Positions 6,734 to 13,948 of a stretch of 17,763 nucleotides of DNA are shown here, in pieces (position 1 is the first letter of the stretch; each line of letters begins with the position of its first letter). A program made the translations under genes and the position numbers. The stretch comes from Faecalibacterium sp. CAG:74. GTDB taxonomy: Bacteria > Bacillota > Clostridia > Christensenellales > Aristaeellaceae. The notes under the pieces were generated by a model, which was not told the origin of the DNA, searched no databases, and saw nothing but the letters and a program-made list of their open reading frames with translations. The DNA lies in assembly GCA_000437595.1 (NCBI GenBank), contig FR899787.1, positions 1 to 17,763 on the forward strand, written 5' to 3'.

Positions 6734-8107
6734 ATGAAGCTTAAACGATTCGCCCTGCGCGGGCTGATTGTGCTGTTCGTGGCGGTGGCGCTGTGCATGT
6801 TCTTCGCGCGGACGGTGCAGACCATCACGACGCCGAAGGTACAGCTCGTGCAAAGCACCTCCGGGCGCTTCGAGGACAAAATGACCTTCCGCGCGCAGGT
6901 GTATTTCGCGGAGACGGAAGAGTTCACCGTCGAGGAAGCCAAGGACATGAACATCACCGTGGATAAGCTCTATGTTCGCGCGGGCAACTACGTCAAGAAG
7001 GGCGACATCATCTTCACGGCGAAAACGCCCTCTTACGAGGAAGAAATCAAGAAGGTTCGCGAAGATTACGACGCGAAGAACAAGGAACTGCTGGAGCTGG
7101 ACGTCCAGAACCGCAAACTGAGCAAGGAAAGCTACCAGAACACCATGTACCAGCAGCTGCTTGACGCGCAGGACACGCTCAGCGAAGCGACGTATGAGGC
7201 GCGCTATGCCGCGGCGAAGGAATCCGTTGTGCTGACGGGAGATGTTTCAACGTGGCAGAGTCAGCTCGCATTGTCCGGTGAGGTGTCCGACGACATCAAA
7301 GCCGCCGTCAACAAAGCGCGGACGGCACAGGCTGCCTACGAAGAAGCGCGCGCAGCGTACTTCGCGGTGCTGGACAACAAGAAGCTGAAGGTGTCAGACG
7401 ATGTGTTCCAGTACATCACCAAGCGCAACGGGCTGATGGAGGAAATCGAGGATTTGAACCAGAAGATGGTGACGCTGACGGTGCTGGAAACGAGCCTGAA
7501 GGCAGTTGTTGCACCGCGCGACGGCTACATCATCGAACTGAAAGTGGCGGAAGGCGACACCTACGACGGCACGAAGGTTGCGTATGTGATGAACAAGGAG
7601 GACTGCGTGCCGGTGCTGCGCGCGCCGCTTGACAGCAATTCCACGCGCACGATTGCCGACGGGACACGCGCCGAAATCAGCAGCGACAACTACGGCAGCG
7701 AGCGCACCAGTGTGGAAAAGACCACCATCGCTTCAGATGGCACGAAGTACCTGCAAATGCCGATGCCGGAAACGTACCTGAGCAGCGATTCCACCGCGAT
7801 TCGCCGCTTCATGCAGGACGGTGGCGTGGACGTGAAAATCACCTACCGCGCCAAGAGCGCCACAACCCTGCTTGCGCCCAGCTGCGTCCGCTCTGACGGC
7901 GAATCGAACTATGTGTACGTCGTCGAGTATTCCGGCGGCGGCTTCCTCTCCGAGAACACGATGAAGGTCAAAAAGACCAGCGTGACCGTCATCGAGCGCA
8001 GCGACAGCACGGTCTCCATTCAGGAGGATTTGAGCTATCGCTCCATCGCCGACCGTGAAGACCGCGCACTGGAGGACGGCGCGACGGTCATGGAGTATGT
8101 GCAGTGA
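6734..8107 (+). CDS. HlyD/MacA-type membrane fusion (periplasmic adaptor) protein
   Basis: This 457-residue protein has one N-terminal membrane anchor (about residues 8-27) and an extracytoplasmic body. The first half of a lipoyl-like domain reads LYVRAGNYVKKGDIIF (79-94). A long alpha-helical hairpin rich in K, E, A and L follows (about 100-250), then the second lipoyl half, AVVAPRDGYIIELKVAEGDTY (about 257-277). The remainder (290-457) is a beta-rich region with RALEDGATV near the end. This order is characteristic of HlyD/MacA/YknX adaptors. ATG 6734 is chosen over GTG 6713 because the first has GGAGG and AAGGA upstream and directly begins the anchor. It ends in GTGA, shared with the start of the next gene, so translation is coupled. 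In Gram-positive bacteria such adaptors (YknX) work with a MacB-like permease plus an ATPase; here the permease-like partner is present and the ATPase is not. Confidence 0.82.
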   Translation: MKLKRFALRGLIVLFVAVALCMFFARTVQTITTPKVQLVQSTSGRFEDKMTFRAQVYFAETEEFTVEEAKDMNITVDKLYVRAGNYVKKGDIIFTAKTPSYEEEIKKVREDYDAKNKELLELDVQNRKLSKESYQNTMYQQLLDAQDTLSEATYEARYAAAKESVVLTGDVSTWQSQLALSGEVSDDIKAAVNKARTAQAAYEEARAAYFAVLDNKKLKVSDDVFQYITKRNGLMEEIEDLNQKMVTLTVLETSLKAVVAPRDGYIIELKVAEGDTYDGTKVAYVMNKEDCVPVLRAPLDSNSTRTIADGTRAEISSDNYGSERTSVEKTTIASDGTKYLQMPMPETYLSSDSTAIRRFMQDGGVDVKITYRAKSATTLLAPSCVRSDGESNYVYVVEYSGGGFLSENTMKVKKTSVTVIERSDSTVSIQEDLSYRSIADREDRALEDGATVMEYVQ

Positions 8108-9768
8108 AGAAGCTGGGGAAATGGTGGCAATGGGCGCTGCTGGCCGCCTTTGCTGCCGCGCTGGTGTTTGGGGCGGTTCAGGCAAAGCAGGTAGGCGACC
8201 ATCTGCAATACCTTGTGCCCGCGCCCGCCCAGCAGACGGAGGACAATTCCGGCGAGGACGGGGACACAAAAGCAGCCCCGAATCAGCCGATTGCCGATCA
8301 GGTGAAGACGCTGGAAAACGCAGCCGGTGAATGGGATACGACGACGATGCTGCGCTGGACAATCGGCGGTGTGATTGAAAAAACGTCGATATCCGGCGGA
8401 GACATCTCGTCGGATACGCGCGTGGAGCTGGTCGGCAAATATGGCTTTCAGGTGCGGCAAAAGCTCCTGCGCTACGGGCGATTGCCCTACGAAGAGGAAC
8501 TGAAGAGCGGACGGAAAGTCGCTGTGCTGGACGAGGACTTGGCGCTGAAGCTGTTCCGCGTCGCCGATCCGCTGGGGCGCAAGGTGTACATCAATGGCGA
8601 AAGCTACGAGGTCATCGGCATCGCGCGGCATTCCAAGCGCGTCGGGGAATATCAGGCGTATACGGCGTATATTCCGCTGAACAGTGTGATTGAAACGTCC
8701 ACAACCGTCGATGCCCTTTTGGTGGAGGCAATCCCGAAGCCGGGGACGGGCGCAAGCGTATCGTTCAAGTCCGTTGTGACGGGCTGGCAGAGCGGCGGCA
8801 GCATGTTCGACCTCGGCAAAGAGGGCATGAGCGCGACGCTCTGGCTGCGCGTGCTGCTGTTTCTCATCGGCATGACGGTGCTGCTGCGGTTCATTGCGTT
8901 CTTGAATGGGCGCGTGAAGCACTACGGCAAGCGCTATCGGCAGCGGCTGCAAGAAAAGTATGCCATCAGCTTGATGCCGGAGCTGACAGGCGCGGTGCTG
9001 CTGTTCATCCTCGGCTACGGGGTATCGGCGATTTTCGCGGCGCTGCTGATGAACTACATCATTCAGCCGGTATACACCTTCCCGGAGTGGATTCCGACGG
9101 TGCTGGTGGAGTGGAAGGATATTGCAAAGGCATTCTGGAACGTATGGCAGGACACGGCGGTGATGCAGGAACTGCGCACGCCGGAAATCCTGCGGCTTCG
9201 CTGGCTGGCGCTGCTGGTGCAGGGCTGCTCGGCGGGCGCGGGGGCACTGCTGGGCATCCTCTACGGGCGGATGCGCTCGTCCCGTCAGCTGGTGGCAGAC
9301 AGCGTGAATGCGCTGTATCATCAGGGTGCGACAGTCTCCGTCATCCACACGCGCAAGGTGATTGACATGACCGATTTGGGCTACGTCATCACGCTGGATG
9401 GCGAAATTATCCCGCGCCGCGCCAAAACCGTGCCGATGGTACGCATCATCAACGCGGAAGCGATTCTGCGGCAGATGCCCGCCGGCAAGCGCGACGGCGC
9501 GTTCGTTCTGGAAGTGGTGGATGAGCAGATTCCCGCGAACAACGCGCGCTGGCTCATCACCTGTCAGGACGGCGAAAAGACGATTGTCGAAGCGAACCGC
9601 GACTGGGACATTCAGCTGCCCATTGCCGTGCTGACCCGAATCGTCTACGGTACGCAGACCTTTGCGGACTTCCTTGAATGCAACGCGGGTTACGACATGC
9701 GGATGCGTTCGCCCGCCATGGACGGCATGTTCGGCCACCACTTGACGATTGATGGGGGAGAAAAGTAA
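8104..9768 (+). CDS. MacB/FtsX-like membrane protein with C-terminal Eis/SCP2-like domain
   Basis: This 554-residue protein starts at GTG 8104, overlapping the previous stop by four bases, with GGAG 8 bases upstream. Seen: an N-terminal helix (9-27), a low-complexity linker, and an extracytoplasmic region. Its VAVLDEDLALKLFRVADPLG and VYINGESYEVIGIARHSK (about 139-178) match the MacB periplasmic-core pattern. Three helices follow (about 246-266, 294-320, 367-388). This is the one-plus-three helix topology of MacB/YknZ permeases. The last 110 residues (about 444-550) have MVRIINAEAIL, then FVLEVVDEQIPANNARWLI, then DIQLPIAVLTRIVYGTQTF and finally MDGMF. This order resembles the C-terminal sterol-carrier-like domain of Eis-type acetyltransferases; no acetyltransferase domain is seen. 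Such a fusion is not one I recognise. The domain after the last helix should be cytoplasmic. A terminator hairpin follows at 9782. The ATPase partner is absent. Confidence 0.75.
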   Translation: MKKLGKWWQWALLAAFAAALVFGAVQAKQVGDHLQYLVPAPAQQTEDNSGEDGDTKAAPNQPIADQVKTLENAAGEWDTTTMLRWTIGGVIEKTSISGGDISSDTRVELVGKYGFQVRQKLLRYGRLPYEEELKSGRKVAVLDEDLALKLFRVADPLGRKVYINGESYEVIGIARHSKRVGEYQAYTAYIPLNSVIETSTTVDALLVEAIPKPGTGASVSFKSVVTGWQSGGSMFDLGKEGMSATLWLRVLLFLIGMTVLLRFIAFLNGRVKHYGKRYRQRLQEKYAISLMPELTGAVLLFILGYGVSAIFAALLMNYIIQPVYTFPEWIPTVLVEWKDIAKAFWNVWQDTAVMQELRTPEILRLRWLALLVQGCSAGAGALLGILYGRMRSSRQLVADSVNALYHQGATVSVIHTRKVIDMTDLGYVITLDGEIIPRRAKTVPMVRIINAEAILRQMPAGKRDGAFVLEVVDEQIPANNARWLITCQDGEKTIVEANRDWDIQLPIAVLTRIVYGTQTFADFLECNAGYDMRMRSPAMDGMFGHHLTIDGGEK

Positions 9769-9781
9769 ACCGATACGGCAA

Positions 9782-9825
9782 GAGCCGCTGCACAAAGGGA
9801 CGTGCAGCGGCTCAATTTGGGTTTT
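9782..9825 (+). terminator. Terminator-like hairpin at the end of the transport cluster
   Basis: A perfect 12-bp stem, GAGCCGCTGCAC (9782-9793) with GTGCAGCGGCTC (9802-9813), closes an 8-base loop. It is followed by AATTTGGGTTTT, an interrupted T-rich tail. It begins 13 bases after the stop codon of the MacB-like gene. The stem is strong and the tail is imperfect, so intrinsic termination is likely but not certain. Confidence 0.7.
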
Positions 9826-9871
9826 CCACGGAATCTTGGGGAGCAAACAAGGGCTTCGGCGAAGCGCCAAA

Positions 9872-9949
9872 AAGCTGCACGCGGAAGGAGCAAGGAAGCG
9901 AGACCAACTCAATCGCGCAAAAGGGTCAAGGGGGGACTTCGTCCCTTTT
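9872..9949 (+). repeat. Dispersed intergenic repeat, copy 4
   Basis: The CACGCGGAA box at 9878 is followed exactly 30 bases later by the core from 9908, which has one change (CGCGCAAAAGGG instead of CGCGCGAAAGGG). The terminal hairpin is weaker: GGGAC-TTC-GTCCC (9933-9945), extended by G-T pairs. The 5' flank AGCTGCACGCGGAAG is shared with copy 1, while copies 2, 3 and 5 share GGATAAACACGCG. There are thus two subfamilies. Confidence 0.8.
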
Positions 9950-9952
9950 CGT

Positions 9953-10114
9953 CTGTCCCTTGCAGGGTGCAGGGACAGCGTCCCTGCTGGGGGTTGGGGC
10001 AACGCCCCAACTCCCGCTCGTGCCGCCCGCTATGCCAAACGCGCTCAAGTATGCCCCCTTAGTCGCAGGCAGCGAAGCGTCCCTGCGCACTAATTCCCGC
10101 GTCCGCAGACGCGG
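9953..10114. other. Cluster of hairpins in the non-coding segment 9769-10242
   Basis: Three clean stem-loops follow one another: GCAGGGAC-AGC-GTCCCTGC (9969-9987), GTTGGGGC-AAC-GCCCCAAC (9993-10011) and CCGCGTC-CGCA-GACGCGG (10097-10114). A further pairing, CTGTCCCT (9953-9960) with AGGGACAG (9971-9978), would compete with the first. The 8-bp stem with a 3-base loop is the same design as the terminal hairpins of dispersed repeats 1-3. No gene is supported in this 474-base gap; short reading frames in it have no ribosome binding site or recognisable product. Confidence 0.55.
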
Positions 10115-10184
10115 AATCCCCTTGCCCCTCATAATACTATTTTCAAATTCACCTGCACCTCCCCAAGATTCCGTGAAGAACCAG

Positions 10185-10224
10185 AAAAAAACCGGGCAGG
10201 TCAGTCCATGCCGACCCGCCCGGT
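10185..10224 (-). terminator. Intrinsic terminator of the FMN/FAD reductase gene
   Basis: On the minus strand, ACCGGGCGGGTC (10224-10213) pairs with GACCTGCCCGGT (10202-10191), with one G-U wobble, followed by a run of seven T (10191-10185). It begins 18 bases after the stop codon of the reductase gene. This is a classic Rho-independent terminator. Confidence 0.9.
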
Positions 10225-10242
10225 TGATTCCTATTATCGTGA

Positions 10243-12147
10243 TTACTCGCCCAGCGCGTATTCCGCCGCTTCTTCGCCCGCAATGCGGCCGAAGACCACG
10301 AAGTCCGCCACAGCGTTGCCGCCCAGACGGTTCGCACCATGCACGCCGCCGGTCACTTCGCCCGCCGCGTACAGACCCGCAATCGCCGTGCCGTCGGCCT
10401 TGAGGACTTCGGTGTCCGTGTTAATCACCAGACCGCCCATCGTGTGATGGACGCCCGCCGTCACCTTGATGGCATAGTACGGCGCGGTGTTCAGGGGCTG
10501 TGCGAAGGAAGTACGGCCGAAATCCGGGTCGTTCTTCGCTTCGACGTAGGTGTTCCAAGTGTTCATCGTTTCCGCGAAGGTCGCCGCGTCCACGCCCAGC
10601 GCTTCCGCCAGTTCTTCATAAGTGTTGCCCTGGAAGACGAAGCCGCGCTTGACATAGCCCGCGATGACCGAGGACTTGTCCAGCATCGCCTGATCGACCA
10701 CCAGATAGCTGTAAGAGCCGGGCTGCGCGATTTCCGCCGCGCTCACCACGTCACGCGTGCCAACTTCGTCGATGAAGCGCTTGCCCTCGGCGTTAATCAG
10801 CACAGCGCCGTCGCCGCGCAGACCTTCGGTAATCAGCGCCGCGGTGTCAAACTGCACGGTCGGGTGAATCTGAATCTGATCCATGTCCACCGTCGCCGCG
10901 CCCAGCGCCTGCGCCATTTCGATGCCCTGACCCTGCGCGCCCGCCGCGTTCGTGGTCATGAAGCCCTTGAGCGCGGGCACGAGTTCCGCCACCATGTCCA
11001 GATTCGCGCCGAAGCCGCCCGTTGCCAGAATGACCGCCTTCGCGTTCACGGTTACTTCGTTGCCCGTCGCGCCGACTGCCTTCACGCCGACTGCCTTGCC
11101 GTTTTCATCGGTCAGGATGGTCGTCGCGGTGGTTTCCAACTGAATGGAAATCTTATCGTTTTCTTCGCAAGCCTTTTCCAGCAGCGGAATCATGTAGGAG
11201 CCAACCGCGATGGTCTTGCCTTCCGCATTGACCGGGCGATGGATACGCTTGACGGACGCGCCGCCGAAGCTGCCCACGCTGGTCAGATTAATGCCGTATT
11301 TCTTCAGCCATTCAACGCCGTCCGCCGATTCGTCCGCCAGTTCTTCGACCAGTTCGGGATTGTTGATGCCCTTGCCGCCGATCATGGTGTCCAGTTCCAT
11401 CAGCTCGTCGCTGTCGAAATAGCCAACCGGGTTTGCCTGATAGTCCGCCCACTGCTTTTCGACTTCTTCCGCCAACTTGGTGATGGTCACGTTGTCGGCA
11501 TAGGTCGTGCGCGCAGTCTTCAGCGTCTTTTCCACGCCAGCGGATTCGCCGAATTCGTTTTCATCCTGTGCGGGAGTATCCGCCGCGTTCATGCCGCCCG
11601 TCGCGCGGACAGAGTTGCCGCCGACAGCCGCCTGACTTTCCAGAATGATGACGTCCGCGCCCTTTTCCGCCGCCGTCAGCGCCGCGGTCATACCCGCGCC
11701 GCCCGCGCCGATAATCACGATATCCGTGTTATAGGTGGCGTCATCCGCCTTCGCCGCTTCGGTCGCCACATAGGTAGACCACTTTACCGTGTCCAGACCC
11801 GCCGCCGTGACGGCATCCAGCACAGCCATCTTGATTGCTTCGGACGTCATCGTCGCGCCGGAAACGCCGTCCACGTTCGCAGACTGCGCCGCCATGATGC
11901 GGCCCGGCATCGCCTCCACAGCAGCATCCGCAATGCCCGCCGTGTCGCCGTTCTTCGTCACTTGAATGTCCGTTACCACACCGTTTTCATCCACGGTCAC
12001 GCTGACTTCGATGGCGCCCTTGCCGCCGATTTCGCTGTCACCCACGCCCGTGTACGTTCCCGCTTCCGCCATTGCGAAGCTGCACATCGTCAGCAGCATT
12101 GCAAGGCAGAGCAGCACGGAAGTCAACTTAGAAAGCATCGTTTTCAT
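10243..12147 (-). CDS. Exported FMN_bind plus FAD-dependent fumarate reductase-like flavoprotein
   Basis: This 634-residue flavoprotein starts at ATG 12147 with AAGGAGG upstream. Seen: a Sec signal peptide ending AMA-EA (about residue 27). An FMN_bind domain (about 30-115) carries DGVSGAT, in which T99 is the expected site of covalent FMN attached by ApbE. A FAD-binding domain begins at IVIIGAGGAGMTAA (143-156). By comparison with Shewanella flavocytochrome c fumarate reductase, the active-site residues are all present: H428 in QIHPT, T440, R465 in GTRD (proton donor), H567/H568 in GVHHTMGG and R607 in GANRLGG. The position equivalent to Fcc3 M375 is Leu. It therefore likely reduces an enoate such as fumarate, urocanate or a related acid outside the cell, taking electrons from a membrane flavin/quinone chain. 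The exact substrate cannot be predicted. It is a single-gene transcript with its own promoter and terminator; no ApbE or electron donor gene is nearby. Confidence 0.92.
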   Translation of the reverse strand: MKTMLSKLTSVLLCLAMLLTMCSFAMAEAGTYTGVGDSEIGGKGAIEVSVTVDENGVVTDIQVTKNGDTAGIADAAVEAMPGRIMAAQSANVDGVSGATMTSEAIKMAVLDAVTAAGLDTVKWSTYVATEAAKADDATYNTDIVIIGAGGAGMTAALTAAEKGADVIILESQAAVGGNSVRATGGMNAADTPAQDENEFGESAGVEKTLKTARTTYADNVTITKLAEEVEKQWADYQANPVGYFDSDELMELDTMIGGKGINNPELVEELADESADGVEWLKKYGINLTSVGSFGGASVKRIHRPVNAEGKTIAVGSYMIPLLEKACEENDKISIQLETTATTILTDENGKAVGVKAVGATGNEVTVNAKAVILATGGFGANLDMVAELVPALKGFMTTNAAGAQGQGIEMAQALGAATVDMDQIQIHPTVQFDTAALITEGLRGDGAVLINAEGKRFIDEVGTRDVVSAAEIAQPGSYSYLVVDQAMLDKSSVIAGYVKRGFVFQGNTYEELAEALGVDAATFAETMNTWNTYVEAKNDPDFGRTSFAQPLNTAPYYAIKVTAGVHHTMGGLVINTDTEVLKADGTAIAGLYAAGEVTGGVHGANRLGGNAVADFVVFGRIAGEEAAEYALGE

Positions 12148-12190
12148 GCGCGTACCTCCTTGTTTTGCCATTTCCTTGAATGGCACAATT

Positions 12191-12219
12191 ATGATACCAC
12201 ATTCCGCACCGCAGTTCAA
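12191..12219 (-). promoter_or_regulatory. Sigma-A-type promoter of the FMN/FAD reductase gene
   Basis: On the minus strand, -35 TTGAAC (12214-12219) and -10 TATCAT (12191-12196) are separated by 17 bases. This predicts a leader of roughly 35-40 bases before ATG 12147, which contains the AAGGAGG site. No operator is evident. Confidence 0.7.
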
Positions 12220-12284
12220 GGGCTCTTGTCAATTTTTTAACACGGAAATTGAAAATTTTCGTGATTTTCGCTGATTTTCGCGTT

Positions 12285-12329
12285 GGAATAAAAAGAGACT
12301 GCGGAGCAAGAGCGCGCCGCAGTCTCTTT
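12285..12329 (-). terminator. Intrinsic terminator of the SH3b protein operon
   Basis: A perfect 13-bp stem, AAAGAGACTGCGG (12292-12304 on the plus strand) with CCGCAGTCTCTTT (12317-12329), is followed on the minus strand by a short T-rich tail (TTTTATT). It lies just after the stop codon of the 12333 gene. The region between it and the reductase promoter (12240-12285) has a GATTTTCG-type sequence repeated three times. Confidence 0.85.
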
Positions 12330-12332
12330 GCG

Positions 12333-13223
12333 TTATTCCGGGAAGTTGACGTATTCCGTTTGGATGAACAGATAATTGCCCTGATAGCAGACGATTGTCC
12401 AATCGCCCGCCGGATTCTGCTGAATCACCTGCACTTCGTCTCTGTAATGGACTTGCGCGACAGGTGTCGCATTCGCATCCGGCGCGATATACAGCGGCGC
12501 GCCTTCCTCCGGCGCATTGCAGACAGCGGAAGTCAGCAAATCTGAAAATTGCAGCGGCACATCCGCAAACTGAAATTCATCGACCCCAAAGTTCGCCTTG
12601 CCGTACATATATACATGATACGTTGATGTGTATCCGCCCGAATAATAGCTGTAAAGTTCAAATCCACGGTCATTTATAAACTCGATTGAGACAGAAGGCG
12701 ATTCCCAGACGCCACCGTCAAGATAATGCAAGTCATCGAACATGGATTCAAATTCGGTGTACAAAGTCAGCGAAAGTACATAGACCTTTCCCTCCGCATC
12801 CAGATAGTCGAAATACACCGTGTATTTCGTATCCGACGACGACACATTCTCGTCCATCGAGAAGTTGCGGATGGTCAGCTCCGGGCGGGTGAGCGCCTTG
12901 TCATTGCAGACGTCCACTTTCCATTTGCCATTGACCTTTTTGAGGATAATCAGCTGCATCGCGTCGTCTTTCCGCGCCACCACGGGGTACAGCTTGACGT
13001 TTTTCAGGAACGAATTGGAAGACATTTTCGTGTCCTCTTCCCGTGGATTCGGCTGATAGAGCGTCCATCCCTTGCCGATTTCCTTCTCCACGACCTGAAT
13101 CAGCGTTTTGTTCGTCAGCTTGGTCATCCAGTCCGATGATGATGCCGTGCCGTCCGCCAGCGCGCACGAAAGGCTTGTCAGCAGCAGTGCCGCCGCCAGC
13201 AGAAACGTCAAAATCCGCTTCAT
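12333..13223 (-). CDS. Exported protein with C-terminal SH3b-like domain
   Basis: This 296-residue protein of unknown function has a signal peptide MKRILTFLLAAALLLTSLSC followed by ALA-DG (cleavage near residue 23). The middle (about 70-220) is beta-rich, with LIILKKVNGKWKVDV (91-105) resembling a segment of the 14558 protein (LCIFEKNASGKWALK), so the two may be distant paralogues. The end (about 240-294) reads APLYIAPDANATPVAQV...GDWTIVCYQGNYLFIQTEYV, a bacterial SH3-like fold as found in cell-wall-associated proteins. The start at ATG 13223 is preferred over an in-frame upstream one because it begins the signal peptide and has AAGGAGAG at good spacing. It lies 13 bases after the 13237 gene and ends at a strong terminator, so it is the second gene of a two-gene operon. 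It likely acts at the cell wall; no catalytic residue set is seen. Confidence 0.75.
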   Translation of the reverse strand: MKRILTFLLAAALLLTSLSCALADGTASSSDWMTKLTNKTLIQVVEKEIGKGWTLYQPNPREEDTKMSSNSFLKNVKLYPVVARKDDAMQLIILKKVNGKWKVDVCNDKALTRPELTIRNFSMDENVSSSDTKYTVYFDYLDAEGKVYVLSLTLYTEFESMFDDLHYLDGGVWESPSVSIEFINDRGFELYSYYSGGYTSTYHVYMYGKANFGVDEFQFADVPLQFSDLLTSAVCNAPEEGAPLYIAPDANATPVAQVHYRDEVQVIQQNPAGDWTIVCYQGNYLFIQTEYVNFPE

Positions 13224-13236
13224 TTGCTTTCTCTCC

Positions 13237-13785
13237 TTACCCCCACGGCACATACTCATATTCCATGTATGCCACTTCGCCCGCGTCGTTCAGCGCAATC
13301 CGCACCGTGATGAACCAGAAGTCGAACGCTGCGTCCTCCTGCGAAACATCATACGCAAAGACGATTTCGCCGCTTTCGGGCGCTGTGCCATCCAGATACG
13401 CGCTGATGTACCACGCCCGCAAGTCGGTCACGGGAATCATCCGCATGTCTGCATCCGTCATGCTGCTCAGCATCATAGCGGAAAAATCCGCCGCCAGCGG
13501 GAACGTCACCGTCTGCCCGTTATTGGCATACTCGCCCGTTTCGCAGTCGTCGTCTGTCACAACCCGCTCGAAGCGCCCCGTCACCGCCGTGACGCAGTGG
13601 TTCTCGTCCTCCTGCCACTTGACGATTTCAAACAGGTCGTAGGTGTTCCCAGACGCATCGGTGCAGGTGTAGAACGTCGGCTGCGCGGACACCGGCAGAG
13701 GAATCTCCTGATAGACTGTCTCCGCGCTTCCGGCCATCCCTGTCATCAGCACCATTGCCGCCAGCATCATCAAAATCCGCTTCAT
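13237..13785 (-). CDS. Small exported protein of unknown function
   Basis: This 182-residue protein starts at ATG 13785 with AAGGAGG 8 bases upstream. It has a signal peptide MKRILMMLAAMVLMTGMAGSA with predicted cleavage at GSA-ET (residue 21). The mature part is acidic and beta-rich (for example TGRFERVVTDDDCETGEY, AWYISAYLDGT, FDFWFITVRIALNDAGEV). Its two cysteines could form a disulfide outside the cell. I do not recognise a family. The signal peptide begins MKRIL like that of the next gene product, and the 13-base spacing to that gene shows co-expression, so the two may form a pair or complex at the cell surface. It has no membrane helix apart from the signal peptide and no lipobox. Confidence 0.7.
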   Translation of the reverse strand: MKRILMMLAAMVLMTGMAGSAETVYQEIPLPVSAQPTFYTCTDASGNTYDLFEIVKWQEDENHCVTAVTGRFERVVTDDDCETGEYANNGQTVTFPLAADFSAMMLSSMTDADMRMIPVTDLRAWYISAYLDGTAPESGEIVFAYDVSQEDAAFDFWFITVRIALNDAGEVAYMEYEYVPWG

Positions 13786-13828
13786 GATAGTTGCCTCCTT
13801 CGTCTGCGGCTTTCGCCTTGTTATTGCT

Positions 13829-13892
13829 ATTGTATCATCTTCCATGGAAAAAAGGAAGCGGCGAATTGTAACAGTTTTCCTTGACTAATCAA
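13829..13892 (-). promoter_or_regulatory. Promoter region of the small exported protein / SH3b operon
   Basis: On the minus strand, TTGATT (13887-13892) and TACAAT (13865-13870) are spaced 16 bases apart. A second -10-like TACAAT (13829-13834) lies downstream, without a good -35. The palindrome TTCCATGGAA (13840-13849) falls between them and could be an operator, though that is speculative. The -35 abuts the mntP -35 on the other strand. Confidence 0.5.
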
Positions 13893-13909
13893 CATTTCGG
13901 GTATATAAT
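13881..13909 (+). promoter_or_regulatory. Sigma-A-type promoter of mntP
   Basis: TTGACT (13881-13886), a 17-base spacer and a perfect TATAAT (13904-13909). Transcription should start near 13916, leaving a leader of only about 30 bases. That is too short for the yybP-ykoY manganese riboswitch that often precedes mntP-type genes. Confidence 0.8.
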
Positions 13910-13948
13910 AACCGCTCATGGCATACAGGAAACTGGGGGATGAGTGAC

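Larger units (their letters stand above)
9821..10181. repeat. 361-base segment bounded by 23-base inverted repeats
   Basis: The left arm is at 9821-9843 and the right arm at 10159-10181. Seventeen bases (9827-9843 and 10159-10175; CACGGAATCTTGGGGAG on the plus strand at the left) are perfectly complementary, and six more outer bases match at four positions. The arms enclose copy 4 of the dispersed repeat and several hairpins, but no credible gene. This is MITE-like in layout. No target-site duplication was evident beside the arms. The left arm overlaps the T-rich tail of the transport-cluster terminator. Confidence 0.6.

Noticed and set aside
8035..10002. Long open frame (655 codons) antisense to the MacB-like gene
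   Set aside because: The composition is that of an antisense shadow (R, H, Q rich). It runs through a terminator and a repeat, and no family is recognised.
10339..12240. Long open frame (633 codons) antisense to the FMN/FAD reductase
   Set aside because: It is Arg- and His-rich without motifs, and the opposite strand carries an unambiguous flavoprotein with promoter, ribosome binding site and terminator.
13786..13948. yybP-ykoY manganese riboswitch upstream of mntP
   Set aside because: A near-consensus promoter places the transcript start about 30 bases before the gene, and the riboswitch core elements were not seen.
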